10,735 nucleotides of DNA from Alphaproteobacteria bacterium (GTDB lineage: Bacteria > Pseudomonadota > Alphaproteobacteria > Rhizobiales > Aestuariivirgaceae). Below the pieces are notes generated by a model. The model was not told the origin of the DNA, ran no database searches, and saw nothing but the letters and a program-made list of their open reading frames with translations. This document shows, piece after piece, positions 1 through 7,437 of this stretch. Location: NCBI GenBank assembly GCA_005884715.1, contig VAZZ01000334.1, positions 1 to 10,735 of the forward strand. Reading direction: 5' to 3'. The position numbers and the translations under genes were made by a program. Every line of letters begins with the position of its first letter. Position 1 is the first letter of the stretch.

Positions 1-1886
1 TGTGCACCGAGATGGTCGAGATCCATCATGCGAGCGATGTGGCGCCCTATGTCGAATTGCGCAATTGGGACGACCGGGACATCCCCGCTCTTGCCCGCAT
101 CGCCGAGAAGATCCACGATCATCGCTCGCTCGCCGGTCTCGAGCTCTGTCATTCGGGCTATACGGCTGTCAATCTCTATTCGCGCGAAACGCCGATCGCG
201 CCGATGGCGATGAATGCCTCATCCGTTCATTTCGATCCGGTGCATGCGCGCGCCATGGACAAAGAAGATATCCGCGATCTGCGCAAGACCCATCGCGCCG
301 CGGCACTGCGTGGAAAGAAGGCAGGTTACGACCTGATCTATGTCTATGCCGGGCATGGGCTAGGCATCTTCCAGCAGTTCCTGTCGCGCGCCACCAATGA
401 CCGCTCGGACGAATATGGCGGCTCGCTTGCAAACCGGGCCCGCCTGCTGCGCGAAGTCATCGAGGACACCAAGGACGCAGTCGGCGATACATGTGCCGTT
501 CCGGTTCGCATCGCAATGAACGAATTCTTAGGCGCCGACGGCCTCGAACCCAGAGAGGTCGAGGACGCAATCGCCATGATGGCCGAGCTTCCCGATCTCT
601 GGGACCTGTCGTTGGCGGCCTGGCCCAATGACTCGCAGACGTCGCGCTTCTCGGAGGAAGGATTCCAGGAGCCCTATATCAAGGGCGTCAAGAAGCTGAC
701 CAGCAAGCCGGTCGTCGGGGTCGGTCGCTATACATCGCCCGATGCGATGGTGCGCGTCATCCGCCAGGGCATCATGGACATGATCGGGGCGGCGAGACCC
801 TCGATCGCCGATCCTTATCTGCCGAAGAAGATCGAGGAAGGCCGTCTCGACGACATCCGCGAATGCATCGGCTGCAATATCTGCGTGACCGGCGATTATA
901 CCAAGACCCCGATCCGCTGCACCCAGAACCCGTCCATGGGCGAGGAATGGCGCAAGGGCTGGCATCCCGAGCGCATCCGCGCCAAGGAGAACGACGCACA
1001 GATCCTCATCATTGGCGCAGGTCCTTCAGGCCTCGAAGCCGGCCGCGCTCTGGGCCAGCGCGGCTATCAGGTGACGATTGCGGACGCTGCACGCGAGTCC
1101 GGTGGCAGGGTAGCGCTCGAATGCCGCCTGCCCGGGCTCTCGGCCTGGGGCCGGGTGCGCGACTGGCGGCTTTTGCAGATCGGCAAGATGACGAATGTCA
1201 AACTCTATCTGGAAAGTGATCTCAGCGCCGATACGGCGCTAGAATTCGGCGCCGATCATATTGTCTGCGCCACGGGTGCCCGCTGGCGCCGCGATGGCGC
1301 CGGGCATCACCAACATATGCCGGTTGCGGTCGATGCCTCGATCGAGGTGATGACGCCGGATGATCTGATGTCGGGCAAGAGGCCAAGCGGCAAAGAAGCC
1401 GTCATCTTCGATGATGATCACTATTACATGGGGAGCGTGCTTGCCGAATTGCTGGCGAAGCAGGGCACAAAGATCACCTATGTCACGCCCGCTTCGGTCG
1501 CCGCCGCCTACACCGTCAACACCATGGAGCAGAGATTCATTCAAGCCCGGCTGATCGAATTGGGCGTCACCATCATCGCCGGCCAGGCCCTTTCCGCGGT
1601 CGCGGCCGATGGGCTCGTCACGACTTGCATCTATACCGGCAAGGAAAAGCGCCATGAGACGGCAAGCATCGTTCTCGTCACGTCGCGCCGGCCCGAGGAT
1701 GCCCTCTACCGGGCTCTCAAGGAGCGCGGCGCTGAGGTGACGGCCATTGGTGATGCCTGGGCGCCTGCCGCCATCGCCCATGCCGTCTATGCCGGCAGGC
1801 GCTTTGCCGAGGAGTTCCAGGCCAAGCCGCGGGATATTGTCGATGTTCCCTTCCGCCGCGAAATGATTGCGCTGGCGGTCAGGTAG
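1..1886 (+). CDS. TMADH/DMADH/N-methylproline-demethylase-like iron-sulfur flavoprotein, 5' truncated
   Basis: The frame is open from base 3 and the first ATG (base 12) is internal, because roughly 57 N-terminal residues expected from trimethylamine dehydrogenase (TMADH) lie outside the window. Numbering from that ATG: an FMN-binding old-yellow-enzyme barrel (to about 280) carries Y112 and H115 (YAGH) and D207, matching the TMADH triad Tyr169/His172/Asp267. A [4Fe-4S] site follows at C285, C288, C291 and C303 (CIGCNIC, then C after 11 residues). A dinucleotide-type fold starts at G335-A-G-P-S-G340, with ATGARW near 420. Such enzymes oxidatively demethylate small amines and pass electrons through FMN and the cluster to a carrier. 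Of the TMADH aromatic bowl (Tyr60, Trp264, Trp355, numbering from memory), only Trp264 is kept (W204); the others are Met (ATG at 12) and D295. The substrate is therefore probably not trimethylamine; a secondary amine or N-methyl amino acid is possible. Family call is firm, substrate open. Confidence 0.9.
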   Translation, partial: CTEMVEIHHASDVAPYVELRNWDDRDIPALARIAEKIHDHRSLAGLELCHSGYTAVNLYSRETPIAPMAMNASSVHFDPVHARAMDKEDIRDLRKTHRAAALRGKKAGYDLIYVYAGHGLGIFQQFLSRATNDRSDEYGGSLANRARLLREVIEDTKDAVGDTCAVPVRIAMNEFLGADGLEPREVEDAIAMMAELPDLWDLSLAAWPNDSQTSRFSEEGFQEPYIKGVKKLTSKPVVGVGRYTSPDAMVRVIRQGIMDMIGAARPSIADPYLPKKIEEGRLDDIRECIGCNICVTGDYTKTPIRCTQNPSMGEEWRKGWHPERIRAKENDAQILIIGAGPSGLEAGRALGQRGYQVTIADAARESGGRVALECRLPGLSAWGRVRDWRLLQIGKMTNVKLYLESDLSADTALEFGADHIVCATGARWRRDGAGHHQHMPVAVDASIEVMTPDDLMSGKRPSGKEAVIFDDDHYYMGSVLAELLAKQGTKITYVTPASVAAAYTVNTMEQRFIQARLIELGVTIIAGQALSAVAADGLVTTCIYTGKEKRHETASIVLVTSRRPEDALYRALKERGAEVTAIGDAWAPAAIAHAVYAGRRFAEEFQAKPRDIVDVPFRREMIALAVR

Positions 1887-1945
1887 TTAAGCCTCGGTTT
1901 ACCAAGATCGCGGAGTCTATGGATGGCTCGGGGATTTTTGCGACC

Positions 1946-3205
1946 ATGACCAGGACTATCGCTCTAGCTTTGTTTCTTTCCGCTGGATTTGCGGCATCGG
2001 CCTTTGCTCAATCCAATGACTATACCGGATCCATCAGCTCGCTCACGCGCCAGGCGCCGGGTGGCAAGCTCGCGACCCAGACCGAGGTCCTCGCAGGAGA
2101 GGCCCAGGCCGCCCTTCTGACGCCATCCTCGCCCCAAGCCATGGACGCCGCCATCGCCATGTATGACCACATCACCCGCAATGGCGGCTGGCCGATGATT
2201 TCGGAGCGCAATCTCGAGAAAGGCGGCGTCAGCGGCCAGGTCGTAACCTTGCGCCAGAGGCTGGTGGCGGAAGGCTATCTTCTGCCGAAGAGCCTCGATG
2301 TCGATAAGCCCGATAGATTCAGCGCCGATATGCGCGATGCGGTGAAGGCCTTCCAGTCCAATCACGGCCTGGCCACGACCGGCAAGGTCGATGACCGTAC
2401 ATTGGCCGAGCTCAACATCCCGGCGGGTGCCCGCCTCAGGCAATTGCAGGTCAACCAGCCCCGCATCGCCACCTATGCCGCGAAGCTCGGTCCCCGCTAT
2501 ATCCTGGTCAATATCCCATCGGCGCAGCTCGAAGCGGTGAATTTCGGCGTCGTCTATTCGCGTCACAATATCGTCGCCGGTAAGATCGATCGTCCTTCGC
2601 CCGTCCTGATGAGCCGGATCAGCGACATCAATTTCAATCCCTATTGGACCGCCCCTGATTCCATCGTCCAGCGAGATCTCCTGCCGAAGCTCGCCAAGGA
2701 TCCCGATGCCCTGGACAAGATGCGCGTCCGCGTCATCGAGAAGTCAACCGGCCAGGAAATCGACCCGCTTGACATCGACTGGGCGACGACGCCGAGCAAC
2801 CTCTTCCTGTTCCGCCAGGACCCGGGCGAACAGAACGCCATGGCGACCGTCAAGATCAATTTCCCCAACAATTATTCGGTCTACCTCCATGACACGCCGA
2901 CGCGCGAACTGTTCGGCCAGAATGCCCGCTATCTCAGTTCAGGCTGCATTCGCGTCGATCGTGTCGATGTGCTTGTCGACTGGATCCTGTCGGGCCAGGA
3001 CGGTTTCGACACCAGCATGATCGAGACGATCGCGCATACGGGCGAGCGCCTCGACAAGCCGGTGAAGAATGGACCCGATCTCAGGATCATGTATCTGACG
3101 GCCTGGGCGACGGAAGACGGCCGCATTCACTTCCGTCCCGACATCTACCGTCTCGACGGCACCGGCTTCGTCATCGGCCAGCCGCAGCCGCACGTGGAGT
3201 ATTAG
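1946..3205 (+). CDS. L,D-transpeptidase, YcbB/LdtD type, with peptidoglycan-binding domain
   Basis: Secreted enzyme expected to make 3-3 cross-links between peptidoglycan stem peptides in the periplasm. Numbered from ATG 1946 (419 aa), residues 1-21 form a signal peptide (MTRTIALALFLSAGF, then AFA before Q22). A peptidoglycan-binding_1 fold lies at about 95-157 (FQSNHGLATTGKVDDRTLAEL). The YkuD catalytic domain is at about 183-350, with the HDTP histidine at H315 and nucleophile C334 in SSGCIRV; this HDTP...LF...R..SSGCIRV string is typical of the YcbB branch. An in-frame ATG at 1919 would add nine residues ahead of the signal peptide and has a GGAG only 3 bases away, so 1946 (GGGGA at 1930-1934) is preferred, though neither site has an ideal ribosome site. 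It starts 59 bases after the upstream gene, so read-through is possible, but no functional link is evident. Catalytic residues are intact. Confidence 0.93.
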   Translation: MTRTIALALFLSAGFAASAFAQSNDYTGSISSLTRQAPGGKLATQTEVLAGEAQAALLTPSSPQAMDAAIAMYDHITRNGGWPMISERNLEKGGVSGQVVTLRQRLVAEGYLLPKSLDVDKPDRFSADMRDAVKAFQSNHGLATTGKVDDRTLAELNIPAGARLRQLQVNQPRIATYAAKLGPRYILVNIPSAQLEAVNFGVVYSRHNIVAGKIDRPSPVLMSRISDINFNPYWTAPDSIVQRDLLPKLAKDPDALDKMRVRVIEKSTGQEIDPLDIDWATTPSNLFLFRQDPGEQNAMATVKINFPNNYSVYLHDTPTRELFGQNARYLSSGCIRVDRVDVLVDWILSGQDGFDTSMIETIAHTGERLDKPVKNGPDLRIMYLTAWATEDGRIHFRPDIYRLDGTGFVIGQPQPHVEY

Positions 3206-3392
3206 GATGATGGCCTAACGGGATTGCCTTCTTAAAACATCCTCAAGTTTCTCCCTCTACCGCGCAAAGCGAGCCTACCCCTCAGCCTTGATGCGGCCAT
3301 GACGAGTTTGGTAGGCGGCCTCCTTGCTGCCACGGTCAGCTCCCTTTAGCATCGGACCAGTCGTCTCGTAGGGGTATTCTCGAGCTGAAACG

Positions 3393-4502
3393 GTGAAACT
3401 GCAGAACCCGCTCACCTTTACCCGCCGGCATATCGCTGAACTGCGCCACGCTTTGCGGGTCGTCACCGCTGTCGTCGCCGCCTTCGCGGTGGTGAAGCTC
3501 TTGGGATTGCCGCAAGGCTGGTGGGCCGTCATCACCGCCTTGCTCGTCGTCCAGACCAGCGTGGGCGGCTCTCTCAAGGCAGCACTCGACCGGCTGTGGG
3601 GCACCATCGCCGGCGCGCTCTATGGCGCCCTCGTCGCCATAACCATCCCGCATATGAGCGACCTCGGGCTTGCTTTGGCGATCGCCGCTGCCGTCCTGCC
3701 GCTCGCTTTTCTCGCCGCCGTGAATGCCATCTTCCGGGTGGCGCCGGTCACCGCCCTCATCGTTCTCTTGCCCATCTACGGTCACGCCGCCAGTCCGCTG
3801 ATCTCCGCACTCGATCGCGTCTTCGAGATCATCATCGGAAATATCGTGGCGCTCGCCGTCACTTTCGCGATCTTCCCTGCCCGCGCCCATAGTCAGCTGC
3901 GCGAGGCGGCCGCACGTGTCGCGGGCCTCAATGCCGACCTGATGGATCGGCTCATCGACGGTCTGACCAATGATCTCGGCCGCCAGGGCGTTCCGCCACT
4001 CCATGCAAAGATCCGTTCAGCCCTCAAGCAGACCGAAACCGCCGCCGAGGAGGCCGCACGCGAGCGCAAGATGCGAGTGAGCGATGATCGCGATCCAGAG
4101 CCGGTGGTGCGCACCCTCTATCGCGTGCGCCATGACCTGGTGATGGCGGGGCGCGCCGCGGCAAAACCTTTGCCGGCGGCGATCCTCGGCGACTTCACGC
4201 CGCTGCTGTCGACACTGCGCCAGGATGCGGGCGCAGCTCTTCGCGGGATTTCCGCAAGCCTCCTTGCCCGCGCTCCGGCACCGGCGCTCGACAATTATCA
4301 GGCGAGTGCGCGGGCGCTATCGCAAGCCATCGAAGCCCTGGCCGAAGACAGGAAACGACTGCCGCGCGAGGAAACGGCCCGGCTCTTCACCTTGCGCTTC
4401 GCCTTGGAGCAGCTCGGCGAGGACATGCGCGATCTGGCGTCACGTACGACCGAAATGGCCAAGCCTTACTCCGGTCCGAGCGCCAGCCCATCTAGTGGCT
4501 GA
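3393..4502 (+). CDS. FUSC-family inner-membrane transporter (aromatic acid/fusaric acid exporter-like)
   Basis: 369-residue membrane protein of the FUSC superfamily, whose better known members export aromatic carboxylic acids or fusaric acid; the substrate here is unknown. The N-terminal half has six likely membrane helices at about 21-38, 43-57, 68-87, 92-113, 115-130 and 143-162, including the typical stretch GWWAVITALLVVQTSVGGSL followed by DRLWGTIAGALYGAL. The C-terminal half (about 165-369) is a charged, mostly helical cytoplasmic region. It is a single-module form, about half the length of the duplicated family members. The start is GTG at 3393: an in-frame TAG at 3369-3371 leaves no other plausible start, and only a weak GAG (3382-3384) precedes it. 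The last 37 bases overlap the end of the convergent gene on the minus strand. Bases 3206-3392 upstream show no clear promoter or RNA. Confidence 0.85.
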   Translation: MKLQNPLTFTRRHIAELRHALRVVTAVVAAFAVVKLLGLPQGWWAVITALLVVQTSVGGSLKAALDRLWGTIAGALYGALVAITIPHMSDLGLALAIAAAVLPLAFLAAVNAIFRVAPVTALIVLLPIYGHAASPLISALDRVFEIIIGNIVALAVTFAIFPARAHSQLREAAARVAGLNADLMDRLIDGLTNDLGRQGVPPLHAKIRSALKQTETAAEEAARERKMRVSDDRDPEPVVRTLYRVRHDLVMAGRAAAKPLPAAILGDFTPLLSTLRQDAGAALRGISASLLARAPAPALDNYQASARALSQAIEALAEDRKRLPREETARLFTLRFALEQLGEDMRDLASRTTEMAKPYSGPSASPSSG

Positions 4503-4963
4503 GCGAGGAACGCCGCCACGACCTCCACCACCAGATTGTGATCCTCGCGCTGCGGCAGGCCGGACACGGTGATGGTGCCAATGATGCCGGCGCCCTCGGC
4601 ATGGATGGGAAAGCTCCCGCCATGCGCCGCATAGTCCATTGGCGAGACGCCGCGCTGCTGGTCGAGAGTGTCGTTTTTGGCGGCGAGTTCGCGCCCGAAC
4701 CGATAGGAGCTTTTGAGATAGCGCAGCACTACATTGCTCTTCCGCCTGACCCATTCGGGATTATCGGGCGTGCTGCCGGAAAGCGCCGAATAGAAGAGCT
4801 GGCGGCCGTTAAGGCGAATGTCGATGACGATGGGAAGCTTGCGCGCATCCGCGATCGCCCGAAGCCGGGAACCGATCTCCCAGGCGGTCTCCTCATCGAA
4901 GCGCGAAAAGCGCAGGCGCTGTTCCTGCACAGCGAGTTGTTTGAGATCGTCACTGATGGCCAC
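4466..4963 (-). CDS. UPF0303 / HbpS-like (haem-degrading domain) family protein
   Basis: Small cytoplasmic protein of the UPF0303 group (Pfam haem-degrading/HbpS-like fold; GlcG and HbpS are relatives). Its biochemical role is not established, so none is assigned. Recognisable blocks are LRFSRFDEETAWEIGSRL, the basic patch WVRRKSNVVLRYLKSSYRFG, and the glycine-rich C-terminal half (MDYAAHGGSFPI, then GIIGTITVSGLPQREDH), which is the classic end of this fold. GTG at 4961-4963 is chosen as start: it gives 165 residues, near the family length, starts at AISDDLKQL, and has GGGAG six bases upstream. An ATG at 5008 is in frame but would add 15 poorly conserved-looking residues and a 59-base overlap. 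With the GTG, the gene overlaps the upstream HxlR gene by 14 bases, so the two are probably co-transcribed and translationally coupled. Its 3' end overlaps the convergent FUSC gene by 37 bases. Confidence 0.85.
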   Translation of the reverse strand: MAISDDLKQLAVQEQRLRFSRFDEETAWEIGSRLRAIADARKLPIVIDIRLNGRQLFYSALSGSTPDNPEWVRRKSNVVLRYLKSSYRFGRELAAKNDTLDQQRGVSPMDYAAHGGSFPIHAEGAGIIGTITVSGLPQREDHNLVVEVVAAFLAQPLDGLALGPE

Positions 4964-5375
4964 TGAGAACTCCCGGCGCTGATCGGTCGAAGGTGAGGCG
5001 CGCTTCATGCACCTTTTTGTGATTGCGATCCGACCATTGCACGAGATGTTCGAGCGGGTCCATGAGCGATACGCCGAGCTTGGTCAAACGATAATCGACG
5101 CTTGGCGGCACCGTCGGATAGACGGTGCGCAGGATGAGGCCATCGCGCTGCAGGTCGCGCAATGTCTGGGTCAGCATGCGCTGCGAGATATCGCCGATCA
5201 TCCGGCGCAGCGCACCGAAGCGGCGCGGCCCTTCCTCCAGATTCTTGAGGATGAGGACGCTCCATTTGTCGCCGATCCGGTCGAGCACGTCGCGCACCGG
5301 ACATTTCGCCAAAAGGACAGCATCGGCGCCGGGCGGCATCGGCGGAAAGCGAACGGTACCGTCAAGGGTTCTCAT
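4950..5375 (-). CDS. HxlR-family winged helix-turn-helix transcriptional regulator
   Basis: 141-residue DNA-binding regulator. The hallmark is CPVRDVLDRIGDKWSVLILKNL starting at C25, followed by RRFGALRRMIGDISQRMLTQTLRDLQRDGLILRTVYP (recognition helix and wing, about 50-90) and VDYRLTKLGVSL. In studied members (YodB, HypR, QorR) a cysteine near this position senses quinones, aldehydes or oxidants, and the repressor controls an adjacent oxidoreductase. The divergent neighbour here is a QorB-like reductase remnant, the same arrangement as E. coli ytfH/ytfG. The downstream UPF0303 gene overlaps by 14 bases, so it is probably in the same transcript and may be part of the regulon. The ATG start has GGAGGT eight bases upstream. 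The tail after about residue 118 is less typical and probably disordered. The inducer and the role of C25 are inferred, not shown. Confidence 0.93.
   Translation of the reverse strand: MRTLDGTVRFPPMPPGADAVLLAKCPVRDVLDRIGDKWSVLILKNLEEGPRRFGALRRMIGDISQRMLTQTLRDLQRDGLILRTVYPTVPPSVDYRLTKLGVSLMDPLEHLVQWSDRNHKKVHEARLTFDRSAPGVLSGHQ
4970..4974 (-). promoter_or_regulatory. Ribosome binding site deciding the GTG start of the UPF0303 gene
   Basis: Minus-strand GGGAG lies six bases before the GTG at 4963, inside the 3' end of the upstream regulator gene. It is a much better site than anything before the alternative ATG at 5008. Confidence 0.65.
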
Positions 5376-5378
5376 GGG

Positions 5379-5398
5379 TGGTTACCTCCACATAACCA
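5379..5398. promoter_or_regulatory. Candidate operator dyad 1 of the divergent control region
   Basis: A perfect 6-base inverted repeat, TGGTTA at 5379-5384 and TAACCA at 5393-5398, with an 8-base spacer. It is 20 bases long overall, a plausible size for a dimeric winged-helix regulator. It lies immediately before the HxlR start codon, which would suit autoregulation. The role is inferred from position and symmetry only. Confidence 0.4.
5384..5389 (-). promoter_or_regulatory. Strong Shine-Dalgarno of the HxlR gene, inside a dyad
   Basis: Minus-strand GGAGGT sits eight bases before the ATG at 5375. It lies in the spacer of the inverted repeat TGGTTA/TAACCA (5379-5398). Binding of a protein there, or folding of the RNA, could affect translation of the regulator itself. 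Confidence 0.7.
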
Positions 5399-5404
5399 GG
5401 CGCG

Positions 5405-5424
5405 GCGAAAGTGCCGTCTTTCGC
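5405..5424. promoter_or_regulatory. Candidate operator dyad 2 of the divergent control region
   Basis: A perfect 7-base inverted repeat, GCGAAAG at 5405-5411 and CTTTCGC at 5418-5424, with a 6-base spacer, again 20 bases overall. Its arms differ from dyad 1, so the two are not obviously copies of one operator. It has no T-run after it and lies in a divergent gap, so it is unlikely to be a terminator. Confidence 0.45.
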
Positions 5425-5454
5425 ACCATCGCCAAACGCCCTATCTGGCATCCA

Positions 5455-5471
5455 GGTCTATAAAAGAGACC
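5455..5471. promoter_or_regulatory. Candidate operator dyad 3 around a TATAAA box
   Basis: A 5-base inverted repeat, GGTCT at 5455-5459 and AGACC at 5467-5471, surrounds TATAAA (5459-5464), which could be a -10 element for the rightward reductase gene. A second small dyad, CTGG/CCAG, abuts it at 5445-5455. No good -35 was found, so the promoter assignment is weak. Confidence 0.3.
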
Positions 5472-5492
5472 AGCATCCTAAATGAACAGATC

Positions 5493-5496
5493 GGAG
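5493..5496 (+). promoter_or_regulatory. Ribosome binding site of the QorB-like gene
   Basis: GGAG with six bases to the ATG at 5503. It favours that start over the in-frame ATG at 5482 and makes the protein begin at MYFVTGASG, as in homologs. Confidence 0.6.
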
Positions 5497-5502
5497 ACTT
5501 CC

Positions 5503-6302
5503 ATGTATTTCGTCACTGGCGCCTCGGGCAAGCTCGGCCAGCTTGTGGCTGCTGAACTCGCGAAACATGCTGCGCCCGGCAGCGTAACGCTGGGTTCGCG
5601 CGATATCGGCAAGCTCGAACCATTTGCCCGGCAAGGTTTCCGGACCGCCATATTCGATTTCGACAAGCCCCAATCGATGCGCGTAGCACTCGCCGGCCAT
5701 GACCGTCTGCTTATGATTTCAGGCGATAGCCCGAATGAAAAGCGCATAGCCCAGCACAAGGCCGCAATCGATGCGGCCAAGGCCGCAGGCATCAAGACCA
5801 TCGTCTATACGAGTTTCACCAATGCCGGGGCCGAAAGCCTCTTCACCTTCGCCAGGGTCCATGCCGCGACCGAAGCCTGAATCTCACGAGCGCCCTTGCC
5901 CATGCGAAGGAAACGGGCACGCTCGCCGTCTATGGCAGCAAGGGCAAGGTTGCCTATCTCCCGCGCCCCGACGTGGCCTTTGCTGCCGCCACGGCGCTCC
6001 TCAGCAAATCGAACGGCAACGCCGTCTATGAGGTCACCGGCCCCGAAGCCTATGACGCCGCCGATATCGCCCGCATCCTAAGCCGCAAGTGGAACAAGCC
6101 TGTCACGGCCGTCGAATTGCCGCGCGAGGCGCTGAATTCGATCCTTACGGGCGCGAAACTCCCGGACTTCCTCATCGAAGCCTTGATCAGCCTTCATGAA
6201 GCGGCCGCCGCCGGTGAAATGGCCGCCGCGAGCAGCGACTACGAGAAGCTTACCGGCCACAAGCCCGAAAGCCTCGAAAGCTTCCTCATCCGCACTGCCT
6301 GA
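5503..6302 (+). pseudogene. QorB/YtfG-like NAD(P)H:quinone reductase (NmrA-type atypical SDR), disrupted
   Basis: Remnant of a cytoplasmic NAD(P)H-dependent quinone reductase. The first part (5503-5880) reads YFVTGASGKLG (nucleotide-binding loop), LLMISGDSPNEKRIAQHKAAIDAAKAAGIKTIVYTSFTNA and ends ...RVHAATEA at a TGA (5878-5880). The protein resumes at once in another frame from about 5877: NLTSALAHAKETGTLAVYG, then VYEVTGPEAYDAADIARILSRKW and EKLTGHKPESLESFL, ending at TGA 6300-6302. Against E. coli QorB (286 aa), the 125 and 140 residue parts leave about 21 residues missing at the junction, covering the conserved region around LRNGWYSENY near the substrate pocket. This is therefore a deletion of a length not divisible by three, not a simple point frameshift. 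ATG 5503 is preferred over 5482 because GGAG (5493-5496) lies six bases before it. It is divergent from the HxlR gene. An assembly error is the alternative. Confidence 0.85.
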
Positions 6303-6303
6303 C

Positions 6304-6335
6304 AAAAAAGGGGCCACGGCAGTCATGCCGCGGCC
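6304..6335 (-). terminator. Rho-independent terminator of ilvC
   Basis: On the minus strand a hairpin with arms GGCCGCGGCA (6335-6326) and TGCCGTGGCC (6321-6312), one mismatch, and a 4-base loop is followed by CC and six T (6309-6304). It begins 25 bases after the ilvC stop codon. On the plus strand the same hairpin has no T-run, so it probably serves ilvC only, although it also lies just past the end of the reductase remnant. Confidence 0.85.
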
Positions 6336-6359
6336 ACTGTTCTTGAAGGGGCGAACAGC

Positions 6360-7379
6360 CTAGTTCCGCGCCTTGTCGACGAGCTTGTTCTTGGCGATCC
6401 ACGGCATCATCGCGCGCAGCTTCTCGCCCACTTCCTCGATCGGATGCGCGTCATTGACCCTGCGGATGGCCTTGAAGCTCGGCTGGCCGGCCTTGCATTC
6501 GCGGATCCATTCGGAGGTGAATTTGCCGGTCTGGATGTCCTTCAGCACTCGGCGCATCTCCTGCTTCGTCTCATCCGTGATGATGCGCGGCCCCGTCGCA
6601 TATTCGCCGAACTCGGCGGTGTTGGAGATCGAGTAATTCATATTTGCGATGCCGCCTTCATAGATGAGGTCGACGATCAGCTTCACTTCGTGAAGGCACT
6701 CGAAATAGGCCATTTCGGGCGCATAGCCCGCCTCGACCAGCGTCTCGAAGCCGCCGCGGATCAATTCGACCAGGCCGCCGCACAGAACCACCTGTTCGCC
6801 GAACAGATCGGTCTCGCATTCTTCCTTGAAGGTCGTCTCGATGATGCCGGAGCGGCCGCCGCCGATCGCCGAGGCGCAGGAGAGCGACAGATCATGAGCA
6901 TTGCCGGAGGCGTCCTGATGGATCGCGATGAGGCTAGGCACGCAGCCGCCCTTCTGATATTCGCTGCGCACGGTATGCCCGGGGCCTTTGGGCGCGATCA
7001 TCAGGACGTCGATGGTCTTCTTCGGCTCGATGAGGTTGAAATGGATATTGAGGCCATGCGCGAAGGCGATCGCCGCCCCGTCGCGGATATTGGGGGCGAT
7101 CTCGTCCTTCCATATATCGGCCTGGAGCTCGTCCGGCGTCGCCATCATCATCAGGTCTGCCCATTTTGCAGCTTCGGCAACCGTCATCACCTTGAGGCCG
7201 TCGGCCTCGGCCTTCTTGGCGGTATCCGAACCTTTGCGGAGCGCCACGGCGAGATTCTTGGCACCTGAATCCTTGAGATTGAGGGCATGCGCCCGGCCCT
7301 GGCTGCCATAACCCACAATGACCACCTTCTTGCCCTTGATCAGGTTAACATCGGCATCCCGGTCATAATAAACGCGCAT
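6360..7379 (-). CDS. ilvC: Ketol-acid reductoisomerase (NADP+)
   Basis: Second enzyme of valine and isoleucine synthesis: Mg2+-dependent alkyl shift and NADPH reduction of acetolactate or acetohydroxybutyrate to the dihydroxy acid, in the cytoplasm. It is the short class I form (339 aa). The N-terminal Rossmann domain holds GYGSQGRAHALNLKDSG at about 23-39. The C-terminal knotted domain holds the metal ligands D191 and E195 (ETDLFGEQ) and E227 and E231 (FECLHE), all present. The start MRVYYDRDADVNLIKGK is the family's normal N-terminus and has GAGGGA eight bases upstream. The frame stays open for 34 more codons to an ATG at 7481, but that segment resembles no family member and is left out. 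It has its own terminator downstream (6304-6335) and a 197-base gap upstream containing a strong hairpin, so it is probably its own transcription unit. Confidence 0.98.
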   Translation of the reverse strand: MRVYYDRDADVNLIKGKKVVIVGYGSQGRAHALNLKDSGAKNLAVALRKGSDTAKKAEADGLKVMTVAEAAKWADLMMMATPDELQADIWKDEIAPNIRDGAAIAFAHGLNIHFNLIEPKKTIDVLMIAPKGPGHTVRSEYQKGGCVPSLIAIHQDASGNAHDLSLSCASAIGGGRSGIIETTFKEECETDLFGEQVVLCGGLVELIRGGFETLVEAGYAPEMAYFECLHEVKLIVDLIYEGGIANMNYSISNTAEFGEYATGPRIITDETKQEMRRVLKDIQTGKFTSEWIRECKAGQPSFKAIRRVNDAHPIEEVGEKLRAMMPWIAKNKLVDKARN

Positions 7380-7437
7380 GAGACTTCCCTCGCTGGTGAA
7401 ACAGAATGGAGCCAAAAGGCCCACAAATTCGGGGCGC

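Noticed and set aside
1239..1781. Minus-strand open frame opposite the flavoprotein
   Set aside because: Shadow of a recognised gene with conserved motifs on the plus strand.
3204..3243. Possible terminator after the L,D-transpeptidase (AGGATG...CATCCT)
   Set aside because: Only six pairs with a 28-base loop, starting inside the stop codon, and no T-run after it.
5877..5880. Programmed ribosomal frameshift in the QorB-like gene
   Set aside because: No slippery heptamer or downstream structure, and about 21 residues are missing, which frameshifting cannot restore.
6444..7268. Long plus-strand open frame opposite ilvC (about 274 codons)
   Set aside because: It is the antisense shadow of a certain gene in GC-rich DNA; the product resembles no family and has no plausible ribosome site.
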